From contig SADC01000070.1 in the NCBI GenBank assembly GCA_004194705.1, positions 434,001 through 498,000 on the forward strand: a DNA stretch of 64,000 bases, given 5' to 3'. A model generated the notes under the pieces. It had not been told where the DNA came from, made no database searches, and worked only from the letters and a program-made list of their open reading frames with translations. Shown piece after piece: positions 46,101 through 58,100 of the stretch. Positions within the stretch are counted from its first letter, which is position 1, and every line of letters starts with the position of its first letter. The stretch comes from Ditylenchus dipsaci (Eukaryota; Nematoda; Chromadorea; Rhabditida; Anguinidae). Both the position numbers and the translations under genes were made by a program.

Positions 46101-49100
46101 TAATAATTGTGCCCTATCCAGAATCTTATCCTAAACATAGTTTGATAATGGCAAAATTTGCAGGAACCCTAGCTTTGAAAAGTTTCATGTCTCGTAGGGT
46201 ATCCAGGCGGTGCTGAGATGGTACTACCAAGGTAATGTCACTCAAGTTGTTGTACCTAGGTAGAGGTACTCAGTTAGAAGTGCGAAGATAGTGGTACTTA
46301 GTGGTACCAAATTTAGGTCGACGGTAAATTGATCTGCAGTAAATTAATCTGCAAGGTTCTAATCCCTGTGGCGGACATCAGCTTCATTAGAAAATTTGGG
46401 CGCTAGTAACGAATACCCCCCCCCCCCCGCCAAACCTGACCTTATAAAAGCCACTGTAACTACCCTTTCAAACAACAAGTTTAGGCTTAGCCCTTAGGCT
46501 TGGGGGTAGGCCAGCGTACGGAAGTTGCGACTAATAAAGAGTTTGCGCACATTTTTCGGGGTCTGGGACATATATTTGGGTAGTCTTTACTTAAGTTTTG
46601 GAAGGAAAAAACATATTTTAGGCCGGATGTCCACCTGAACCTCGGGTACTTAACCTAGGTTTTAGAGTTCAAGTCGTTAAAATCACAGTTTTAGTGTTGT
46701 CAAACCATGTATATTGTGTAATTTTGGATAAGAAACTAAGGTTTTCGATCCCACATAAACAACTGAAGTTTAGAATTTGGAGACAGGTGACCTCTCAGAA
46801 TATGTACCTACCCTTATTATCCCAATTCTTTGTGATTTAGATGGTTTGATAAATAGAAAAGTTAATAAATAAAGTAAGTAAACGTGAATTCTTTAGGGGC
46901 GTGAATTGTCCGGGGCGTGAATTGTCCCGGGGCGTGAATTGTCCCGGGCGTGAACTATCGCGGACCCACTTATGTAACTGGGAGGCCCCTTTTTGGTTAA
47001 CTGTAAATAGTGTTTAAACGTCTTCTAAGTGAGTTTTATACGCTAAAAACGATAAAAAAAAGTTCTTTCCTAACAATTTCCGCACTAAAAAGTTGGGTTT
47101 CAAAAAAATTGGGTACCAAAAGTTGATTCACTGCCTTGGTCCCTCAAGGTAAATTATCGTGTATTAAGGTATCCTACCCCGTTTTGGTCACGGGAGCTAG
47201 GCAAAAAGAGTCTCTTTACGCATTTTATGATCAGGAGTATTTCTCGGAATTATGTCTAAGGTAAGTGAGTGCGCGCATCTCTAAATCTCAAGCCCCCTGT
47301 GCCCCTTCGGGGGCGCAGGGGCTTGGGGCTTGGAGTTGAGATGCGTATACCCACATACCTTAGACACAAATCACTCGAAAGTAACTCTGGTTGCATAAAA
47401 ACGATACGCATACCAGAGTTTCTTTATGCGGTAGGCCCCAACTAACAAAACTATGTTCAAATCCCATCTTTTTTGGTATTTTTAAACATATCCAGGTACC
47501 CTTTTTGGTTTATCTGGCTTGGGGGACCAAGGCAATTGGTCCAATTATGGTTACCAACATTTTTTTGAAACGCTAACTTTCTAGTAGGAAAAGCGTTGTT
47601 AAACAACTTTTTTATCGTTTCTAGCGTATAAAGATCACTTAGAACACGTTTAAACACCATTCACAGTTGACCGAAAAAGGCTACCCCCCCCAGGTACATA
47701 AGTGCCATGAAAACATTTGAAGAAATCTCACCCTATATCCAAATCATAGAAAGATCCATATCCAACCACATCTACAAAGCAGAAATGCAGTTTAATAAGA
47801 GCACTCATCACTTCATCTTGCTCAAATTTAGCTGCTCCTCCGTTCCTTTTGTAGACGGTGCCTAAGTTGTTGGCCTTCTGAGAAGCTTGCCCTTGGAGCA
47901 TTGATTGTCGTAAGTCTTGTACCAAGCTAGAAAGCACCATTGACCACCTTAGTAGAGCTTGTTTAAAATAATGGAGCAGGTTAAGTCCCACTTCTTCTTG
48001 ATGTCCACCATGTGCTTTGTCTAAATCACTAACTTAGTTTAGCAGAGATCAAAATTAGTTTGATAAATTGATTTCGGGCCATAGTTTTTGCCGTATTCAA
48101 TTCAGGCACAGTCCCGCGTCTAGTAAAAAGTAAAAAAAATCAAATATGGACAATTTAGAAAAAAAATACTAAAAAGCTATAACTTGGGTAGTACCTTTCT
48201 GAGATTGCCAAGTAGACGGTTGTTCAAAAAAAGTTTATTTTCAAAAATTCAATCCTCAATTTGAGAATCAGTATTGCTTAGATTGCTTCAGACTTTGATT
48301 TACTCCTTCACATATCAACTTTAAATATTTTTTATTGAAAGCTATCACTTACTCTGTTCCAAAATCCTGTCCAGCAATCCTAGTAGAGTAACCGCAGTCT
48401 TGCACGCCTGTGTCGCCTTAAACAAATCTGCAGTAGCTTCGGACGCAGAATTGCCTTCCAGACATCCCACCACCACAACATCTCCATCTCTCACTGGTTG
48501 AATGCTGACTGGGTATCCAGACACTTCAAGTTGAGTGGTTGGCGAGTCCATTGCCAAGGAGTGATACTTGCTGAAGTGGAAGGCAGTGTGATTTGCGCCA
48601 CTTGGAGTGCCCATAACACACACTGAAATGGTGTCTTTGATGGCCCCCAAATCCACAATACAACATTCACTGCCCAGCTTAAGAGGTGTAGGTTGAGAGA
48701 AATACTGGTAGTTAATCTGTTTGAACTGGCCATTAGCGTTGGATCCGAAGCAAAAGGCCTCTCCAGTGGTCATCAGTACGATTGAGTGGCTGTGTCCACA
48801 ACATATCTTGAGGATGGGCCCAGCTGGTAAAAGGCGCACTCTTTGGGCTCTTTTCTGTAAAAGATACAGTTGGCACCCGATAGAACAGGCAAAGCTTTTC
48901 CGTGCTGCAAAAAAACTTTTTTGCGCCAAAAAGACTTTGGTGTCCAGCTTGACAATTCAAGTACTGTCTGAAAATTTCGCGACAAAAAAGCGAATTTTTA
49001 TGAAAAATTGAAATTGCGCATGATAGAACTGTTTTCTTGGGGTATATACGTCCCCCTAAGTGCATAAGTGCCGACGTTTCGCAAAAATGAAACTTTTTTT

Positions 49101-52100
49101 TCATTTTTGCGAAACGTTTAACAAATTTGAAACTCAAAAAAGTGAGATATTTCTAGGCGTATACCTCTAGGCGTACTTATTTAGACATACCAGTGTGCTG
49201 GCCAAAGCCCAGCACATTCCACACTTCAAAGGTTAGGTGTTAACACATGTATGTACCCCTATCTTTTGCGATGTGAAGTGTGCTCGTCTTTGGCCGCGAG
49301 CGGCCAAATACCCTTGGTATGTCTAAATAAGTACGTCTAGAGATATATTACTCTTTTGAGTTTCATTATTGCGAAAAGTTTCGCAATAATGAAAAAAGTT
49401 TCATTTTTGCAAGACGTCTATGCACCTTTTTATGCACAATCCGAATGATTCTCTTAATTTTAAGGTCCGCTATTTTGAAGTGGGTACCCACCCAGGGTAT
49501 TGAGATTCTAGTTAGTCAAAACAGGCTTTTGGTCTTAAAAAACCGTTTTCAGCACAAGATTTTGAGTCGAATAGCATGGCTGATTATTTCCTGAGAAATA
49601 ATAAAAATTTTGTGGACGAATCGACGTGTGGACAAAATGACCGTGCGCGAATAATCGACCGCAAAATATGCATAATAATTAGTATTTCTAATAAAAAAAG
49701 CTTGCGTATTCGCAGCGAATAAAAGTATTTTGGGAGCAAAAAAGTCCTTTTGCAGCAAAAAAAATCTTCTTGGCGCAAAAAGAAGTCTGTTTGCAGCAAA
49801 CAAAATTAGCAGCAAAAAAAGTCTTTTGGGAGCACGGAGAAGCTTTGCCCTGATATAACAATCACCCAAAAGTTTGTTTTTCCTATGATCCAATTCTTTT
49901 TTGCCCTAGATTAAAAAGTCTTTTTCCAGTCCGAAAAATCACAAGATTCTGATTTAAAATGGCAATAGTTTAAGGCTCTAATATAACCATCCTTTTTTTG
50001 AAATTAGTTGTTCGTTATGTCGAGAGCCGCAATTTTGTATTTTTTCTTCTGCCGAATAACTTCATCGAAATTCGTCCGTTTACGATTCGTACCTCAAAAG
50101 TTTGTACAGGGTGTGTCAGAATTACGCGCACTTTTTTTCAAATAAAGTTTTTGTGGCATTGGGTTTTTTCTATAAATTTTATAAACATTTTTTTAAAGTT
50201 AACCATTCATTTTGTAGCTGACATTCATAGGTACAAAATGAGTGGTCAACTTTTAAAATAGGGTTATGAAATTTATTAAAAAGCCCAATGCCACAAAAAC
50301 TTTGTTAGAAAAAAGTGCGCGTAATTCTGACACACCCTGTACCTCGAAATTTCGTAGACAGATGAAAATTTGCAAGAATGAATTTTCCAGTCACGAAATT
50401 ATATGCCTCGACGCGGAAAACCAGAATATTTCTTTTCAATCTTTTTTAGCACGGGGAGCCCCGACTGTAACGAAGGTTTACCATGGGATATTTTTTCACG
50501 ACGAACACGAATATCAAAAAACCAGCCAGAAAAATTGTGGAACAGCACCCTTGAAAAGTCCAATTTTCGTGATGACCAGTGTGGTAAATCCACCGGTGGA
50601 TCCACCGGTGGTGGTGTGGTTTTCGGGTAGCCACCGGTGGCGGTGGGTGGCAAACACATCGGTGGCAGTGGGTGGCAGAACACACCGGTGGCAGTTTTGG
50701 TGGCAAAATGTTCAGATTTTTCGAAAAATTTCAGTAGATTTGCTTGTTTTAGATTTTTTAAATTTATTTCAATAAGTTTTGCATAATCAGAAATACTGTT
50801 GAACTTAATGGTTTTTATCATTATATGACAAGAGGAAAAGCTAAAGATTTTATTGAACACAGTACATTTCATGAACAACATTGGGCTCTAGTGCAAAATA
50901 CATTTCTATTTATCACCTTGGTTCCCCCTGTAGTTTTTCCTTACAAATGCTAGGGTCCCTTGTTGTTATGAAGGTGATCATAGTTAAGGTGGTCATGATA
51001 ACCATACTCACAATATCAACATAGCCAGGCTGCGTCGGAACCGGAAAAAATCGTAACGGAATTCGGAATCGGAACTCCAGAATTTTCGGGATCGGATTTC
51101 GGAACTTGACATATTTTTTCGGATTTCGGAATATTTTCGAACTCAGAAAATAAGACTTAAAATTTCATCATTTTTTTCTTGCAAGAAATTTTTCGGATTT
51201 CGGTATTCGGAACTTAATCTTTTTTCGAAATTCGGAACTCAAAAAGTATCGGATTTCGGAATTCCGACGCACCGCTGCAACATAGCTATAATTAACAGGG
51301 GGGCCAAGGCATTTTTAAATAAAAAACCACAGGTGGAACCAAGTCAAAAAATGAAAACGGATTCTGCACTAGCGCTACAACATTGTTGTAAAAAAATGAC
51401 GCTACTTGTATATAACCCCCCCCCCCTCCAATCAAGAAAATGTTGAACATAGTTTTGAACATAGTTTTGGTGGCGGTGGCAGGTACCTCCACCGGTGGTG
51501 GTGGCGGTGGCTGCCCCACTTGCTGGTGGCGGTGGTGGTGGCGATGGCTATTTTTGTACTTTTACCACACTGGTGCTAAAAGTAGTCAAGGTGAGGTGTG
51601 GCTTTTTATTTAGGCTGATGAGTAATGAATTTAGTGAGTACAGCATATTCTTATATACTTATCAGAAAGCCTTTTTTTCTGGAATTTCTAATGATGTGTC
51701 GTTTGCCCGCATACATAGTTGCACGGTCGAAAAAATCGGCGCCGGCAATTTCCGAAATCTGGCACCGGCGCCAAGGTAAAAAAAAGTGCCGCCGGGCGCA
51801 GGAATAAATACTAAAATTGACGTCGTCACCGATATCAAAAAGTCATTTAATTGATCAAAATGCATACAATGACATTTATAAATACATAATTACGTAGAAA
51901 CAATCAAAATTGAAACAAAACACGAAATTTGGAATTTTTTGAAAAATTTTTGCGGCCAAGTAGCGGCGCCGACTAAGGCTCCGGGGTCGAAAAAAAAATC
52001 AGCGCCGGGCGCCAGCAGTTTTGAAAAGTGGTGTCAGGCGCCGATTTGTTTCAAAAATTTCGTCGGCGCACACGGGCGCCGACGCCGATGGGCGCATGGG

Positions 52101-55100
52101 GGGCAACTATGCCCACATACACGAATTTATCACAGATAAAAATTTAAAAGAATCAAATTACCCACTTTAAAAAAATTCACAATTATACGAAAAGTATGGG
52201 AAATGTTCGCACAGAGTTATGTAACCATAAAACATGACTCCAGATTTAGAATCAGCATAAATAACGGCACCTGACAGCGCTTTAAAGTCAAACAAAATAA
52301 GCTTTTGAACTCTCTAGAAAATGTAAAAAAAGAGCGCGAAAAACGTCGCAAAAACAGTTTGGCGTGAAAAACTCGCCATATCAAAATTCTGCGACCAGAT
52401 TTGTGTTCAGCGGGGTCGATTTACTGCTCTTAGTTTACTGCTCTTAGAATAAAAAAGTCGTTGTCAAATTTGCAATTCTTTTCAAGAAAAAAGATCAAAC
52501 ATTGAATTTTTTCAAAATTTCTCCAAGTTAAAAAAACCGTTTTCTGTAATTTTGGGCCAACTTTTGTCACTACGATTATTTCGATATTTCTACTTTTGGT
52601 CTCATTTGAAAAAGGAAACAATTCTAAGTAAGTTTAATTTTCACAAATTGCCAATTCCAGATTTCAATCTCGAGATATGGCCTATTCAAAGTTCGAACCA
52701 AGTCTGAAATATGGTTATTTTATTTCTACCGCATACAGTCTTTAGTTTTTATCACAGGACTCCCACACATTATATACAGTCGACTCTCCCAATAATGAAC
52801 CCCTGAATAACGAACTCTCTCAATAACGAACACTTATTTTGGTTTGGTTTGGTTGGATTTTCGACAAAGTACTTATAACGGACCTTCTCAATAACAAACT
52901 CTCTCAATAACGAACACCTAGAGCCGGTCCCCAGGGGGTTCGTTATTGGGAGAGTCGACTGTACCATTCGACGCAGAATAATACTTACAGAACTTAAAAA
53001 AGTTAACTGTATGAAGAATTACAGCAACTTTTATGCTTTCGTGTCGATACGAAACAAAAATTAAAAATCTAATCTTTGAGAGGCTGTATCTCTGTACAGA
53101 GCACGAATATCGAAAAGATCTCATAATTTTTGCTTACAACAGGAGTATGCTTTACCAGAATATACACTTGTGTCGGCGCATGCTGGAATGGTTAAAAATT
53201 ACTATTTTCACCACTGAAATTAAATTGTAAAAGTTGTTTTTTGTGGGATAGGGCAAAGTTTCAAACCCGTCGGGAAACAAACCTTCGGGTAAACATTTTT
53301 GAAAACAAGGAAAGTTCTAAATAGCCTTACCTAGATACAGTATCGCTTTGTCCTAACTGTCCACATTGGTTTTCGCCCCAACTCCACAGCTCAGCGAATC
53401 CTGTTGGCTGAATGCTGTGGAGTGGCATAGCCTCCAGATTTGCGCAAGATTGACTATTGTAGTGACTTGGACTACTAGTTTTGGAGTGGTCGGACTTGAG
53501 CTCTGCACGGCAATAGCTTCTGGAGATATGCAGGGAGAGAGTAGAAAGTCAGTTTCACTAGCTAATGTTGAGGCTGAATCATCTGTAAAAAAATTGTTTA
53601 AAAATTGAAAATTGTTGGAAGCCTTTTTCCAGATTTGTGGACTTTATACTTTTTCTCTGGCAGTTTTTAGAGTCTATTCTGCTCTATCTAACTCGTGTAT
53701 CTTTTAGAAAATGGCTAGAAAATTTTGTTTGAAATTGCCGAAAAGATGGTCCTCGGTAGAACTGGCGAGGTTTTCTCTTTAAAATACTTACTGGAATATC
53801 AAGTTTATGGTAATATCATTTACACCTTCATTACACTGTGTTTTAAATATAATTTCATTCAGCCAATCAATTAAGCTTGCGAGAGAGAGCTTTTGTCCCA
53901 GTTTTTGCTGATTAAAACAGTTAGTCTTCTTGGCTTGTATGAATTAGGCTCCAACTGGTTTGATGACATGGACAATGTATGATACCAGGTTTTCTTTTAC
54001 AATTTCCACGCAGACACTCGGGCTGACACAGGATTATTGCAATGCTTATTCGATACGGAAAATTCAATCCACATAGGATGCTTTTCAAAGATTTGTTTCA
54101 AGGGAAGGTGAAGGATGGAAACGAGATCAAAGCCAAGGAATTGCAGGGGCTTAGTGCCACGCAATGTTTTTCACTCTTGCTTAAGCTCAATGGAGGTTGT
54201 TTTGATACAGAAATTTTATTTACAGCTTCAATATTTAGAGTCCGGGTTAGACTTGAGCGACTACGCCGGACCTGGACTGCTGTTGAATCACTTGTGGGTG
54301 AATGATTCTCAGGAATGGTTGAGCATGTGATTTTTGATGTAACATTTTTTAAGAGAAAATTGAACCTTTATATGAGTCATTATAAATTACAGTCAAACTT
54401 CGATATGGTGTAGTCTCTGTGGATGGGGAAAAAGATACGCTATATTGAGGGTTGATTACAGTCAGTTAAGCCCATAGGGACAAGATAAAACTTACACTAT
54501 ATTGGGTGCTGCAGTGTATCGAGGATGTACTATTGTAGAGATTAGGTAATTTAGCTGCTTATTTAGTTCTCTCCGAGGAGAGCCGATCGGGTCGAAGGGC
54601 AATTTGCCCCACCACCAACCACATTCCAGACTCTCTCCCAGCGGCCAGCTTATCCCCCTCTATTAGTGCATATTGCCCCTATGTGTTTGCTGGCCGCTCA
54701 TCACCCCACCACATTCTCACCATCTATTTGTTTGTGTGCCCCCAGCCTATTTGCCCCACCCCATTGCCTGATCTCCGCGGAGATATATGTATTGTATTGT
54801 TGTAGTTTGTAGTTGAAAATGGCATTAGCCATTTTCACATTTTATCATTATTGCGTTCTTACAAGCTAGCTGTATTTGTTTGCTCCCACTTTAGCTAAAT
54901 AAACCTACTTCTCTTTATTTCGCTGTGTCCACAGCGTAAGGGTTGGATTCACCCCCTCTGAGGAGTATTGGTCAAGATTGGTGTTCGCGACGCCGATTTT
55001 ACCGATACATTTTACTCTATATCAAAATTTGACTGTATCTGTTTCATTTGCATATACTTAGCTTTGATTACTTTTTCTCTATCTATATCTTTTCAGTGGC

Positions 55101-58100
55101 GCTCTATTATCTTTTGGCTTCGAACGTCAAGGAAACAGAACTCGAAGTGTCTGAGAAAATCCATCACATTGAAAAGAATCTTATCCGCCTGCCAGATGCC
55201 AGCCACTTTTCACTGCAAGTTTTTTTTGACTCTAATGCATTCTCTTACCAAACTTATTTTTCCAGAGTCAACGCAACTCGTGTGGAGAACTTCAAGGTGG
55301 TCTTTTGACCTGAAGCGTACAATCATTCACACTTCCCGACGACCAAGTGGCTTGAGTTGTTGTCTTACATACAGATTTTGTGAGTTAATCTAAAGAAGCG
55401 GCATGTCTGCCTATATATCGATGACTGTTTTCCAAAAGTGCTAGATAGTCTCCTCAAGTCTGTTAAAGTCATGAAGGGTATTGTGGTGCCGTCGTTGCTC
55501 CCTAAAAGTGGATGCTTCATTCAGGTTGAGCTCGTTTGTGAAATAGGCTACGATGACTTCGAGGTTATTTTCAAGGTTATAAAAAGTGTTGATACAGAAA
55601 TGTAAGAGTGTTTTAGGGGCTTTCGACCAGTAAAAAAGATCTTCACAGTAGGAGTGGCCAAACCACTCGATAACAAGTACCATATCAGTCATTTGCTCGG
55701 TTTAACAATCTTGCCGAGCTATCTTTTGAAATCAGGTCCTTCGAGGATACAGAAGTGGATGTATCAGATTATTATGATGACTACAGCGACTATCAATATT
55801 AAGACTTTGACGCCTATCACTATGATGACTATATATTGTATGGAGGGTCTGATGACGAGTATATGTAATTTCACAAGTTTGGCTTTGTAGCTGCTTTTGT
55901 GTTTTGTGTTTTTGCAATAAATTTGCGAAATGAGCTGTCATTTCTCATCTTGCTGTAGTGAAATGTACTTAACCTTTGGTCTAAATATCTTATATAGGAG
56001 GTGAGATGGACAGCGAGGAATTTCTAAGCAAAGCAGATTGTGAAAGAAGGCTGCCGTGTATGAAAGTCTGTTTATAAGCTGGAGGGTGTTGTTTTTATTG
56101 CTATGACTTCGTTTTCTGTACAGTCAACCCTCGATTTCACGACACCCGAAAATGAGCCAATTTGGTTGGCTTTGACTAAAGTAGTTAGCGTACGCCAGTG
56201 CGCTAAAGAAAGGATTAATTTTAGTGTAGGGTTGGACAATGGTCAATTGACCGGTCAATTAATATCAATTGATCGCTCGATAAGAAATCGGTCATTTGTT
56301 CACCTCTAATTAGGAATTTATTTTTGCTTCATTTTTTTGGTTTTATCACGGAAAAAAAACGAGTAATACAAAATTTCCCACTAGCGAACGCTCTAGAAAC
56401 TTGGATGTAGTCAATTATTTCATATTGGGATTCCCAGTACCATCAACTATCCCATATAATCAACGCTTCCAGTGCAGTCAACTATCGCAATGCAGTCAAT
56501 GATCCTTAAACTTGACTCTCCCAGTGGTGCTAATGGCACTTTTTATACTCGTGAAACCGTTTCCTGTGAAACCTTTTTGTTTTTTGCCAATTATTTTCTG
56601 AAAGTCGTCCAATTTTAATTCTTTCAACGGATTCATATGTAAATCGGCCCTGTTCTACGACCTTCTTTGTGATGTCAACATCGAGTTTCGTCACCAAAAT
56701 CGAGATACGGCATAGTTTCAAGGTAGTTTCAAGGGTTTTCCCGGGGACCCTTGAAACTATGCCGTATCTCGATTTCGGTGACGAAACTCGATGTTGACGT
56801 CACAAAGAAGGTCGTAGAACAGGGCCGATTTACTTATGAATCTGTTGAAAGAATTAAAATTGGACGACTTTCAGAAAAATAATTGGCAAAAAACAAAAAG
56901 GTTTCACAGGAAACGATTTCACGAGTATAAAAAGTGCCAATAAGAGAGTCGAAAAACAAGAGTTTATTTGTGAACTAGCCAAAGCATGGCTGAACTTCCA
57001 TTAAAGGGGCATGCTCGCGCCCGATGCAATAATTCTTGCAATTCAAATTCGCGGGTACCAGGCACGCCAGAGATTTGAATTTCAAAATCGATTTTGAAAT
57101 TCAAATCTCTGGCGTGCCTGGTACCCGCGAATTTGAATTACAAGAATTATTGCATCGGGCGCGAGCATGCCCCTTTAATGTGGGATTCACGTCAATAAGG
57201 GTTGAGCGAGCGTACGTCAGTGGCCAAGTACGGCTTTTTTGAAGGTTCAGGACGAATCCCTCGATATCCTTCTTGCAAGTCGGTCTCAAGCAGACGAGCT
57301 ATCGGGTCACCCTAATCTTTTTCTTTTTTTTCTATCTGTCTGCCTCCATCACAGTTACGTTAATGATGAGTTTAACAGTAGAGAAAAATTCGAGACAAGG
57401 TTGCTCTATTAGTCCTCAGAAAAGTTAAGAAACGCTGTGTGAACGTCCCGTGGCGAGAGCCACTAGTGTCCCAGCTAAGAGTCGAATATCCACCAAAGGG
57501 GGCACGATGTCCCTATTATAGCATCCTTTAAAGGCAGGGCTCCGAATCGTCGTTTTTAAAAAGATTTGTCCTTTTTTGGCACCCTAAATCTTTTTTTATT
57601 TTTGAAAATTTAGTCAAAATCTTTTTTTTTCGCTTCAAAATGGCAACAAGCACCAGATGAATGACAAAAAAAATGATTCCCCGACAACGATTTTCCCCCG
57701 CCAATTCAAAAATAATTCCTAATCATTAAACTTCTGTACGGATTTTCGAACTTGGTTTTTAACAAAACTATACCTAAAATAAAATTCCAGGCCTTGTTTT
57801 GTTAGAAGCGAAGTTAAAAAAACCGTACAGAATTTCAATGATTAGGCAAAAAATTTTGAATTGGCAGGGGACAGTTTAGAACAGGTGACCCTGGCGCTTT
57901 AAAGTGAGAGATCAATTTTTTACAGAATTTATGAAAATACTTGCCTTGGAATGCTTATGTTCGGTGGACCACGCACATCAGGTGTTCACCTGATGTGCGT
58001 GGCTAAGGTTTGGTGTTACTTGGGTCGTATGTTTTTGATCGACTTTAACTTTTAAAATCAGATTTCGTCATTTCAATTTGAGGCTGAGTAAGATCACCCT

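Larger units (their letters stand above)
45749..47706. mobile_element. hAT-like foldback with perfect duplication, host of a nested hAT-like element
   Basis: ATGAAAAC at 45741-45748 and 47707-47714: perfect 8-bp duplication. Ends GGTACTTATGTAACTGGGAG / inverse of GGCACTTATGTACCTGGG. Arms pair through GTGTTTAAACGTCTTCTAAG and TATACGCTAAAAACGAT. Split near its left end by 45761-46967. The right end is 25 bp from the alsin exon 11 donor. A GC-rich hairpin module (47200-47440) is in the loop. Confidence 0.85.

Noticed and set aside
48721..49137. + and - strand frames overlapping alsin exon 10
   Set aside because: Shadows of exon 10 and of the adjacent hAT-like element; only the - strand RCC1 frame has domain support.
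50266..50775. A 169-codon open frame on the + strand and a 160-codon frame opposite
   Set aside because: It spans the end of a mariner MITE and a CCACCGGTGG array. Openness on both strands comes from the GC-rich repeat, and no family signal is present.
51608..51640. CTGATGAGTAATGAA resembling a hammerhead ribozyme core
   Set aside because: No downstream GAAA core and no pairing stems at the required places.
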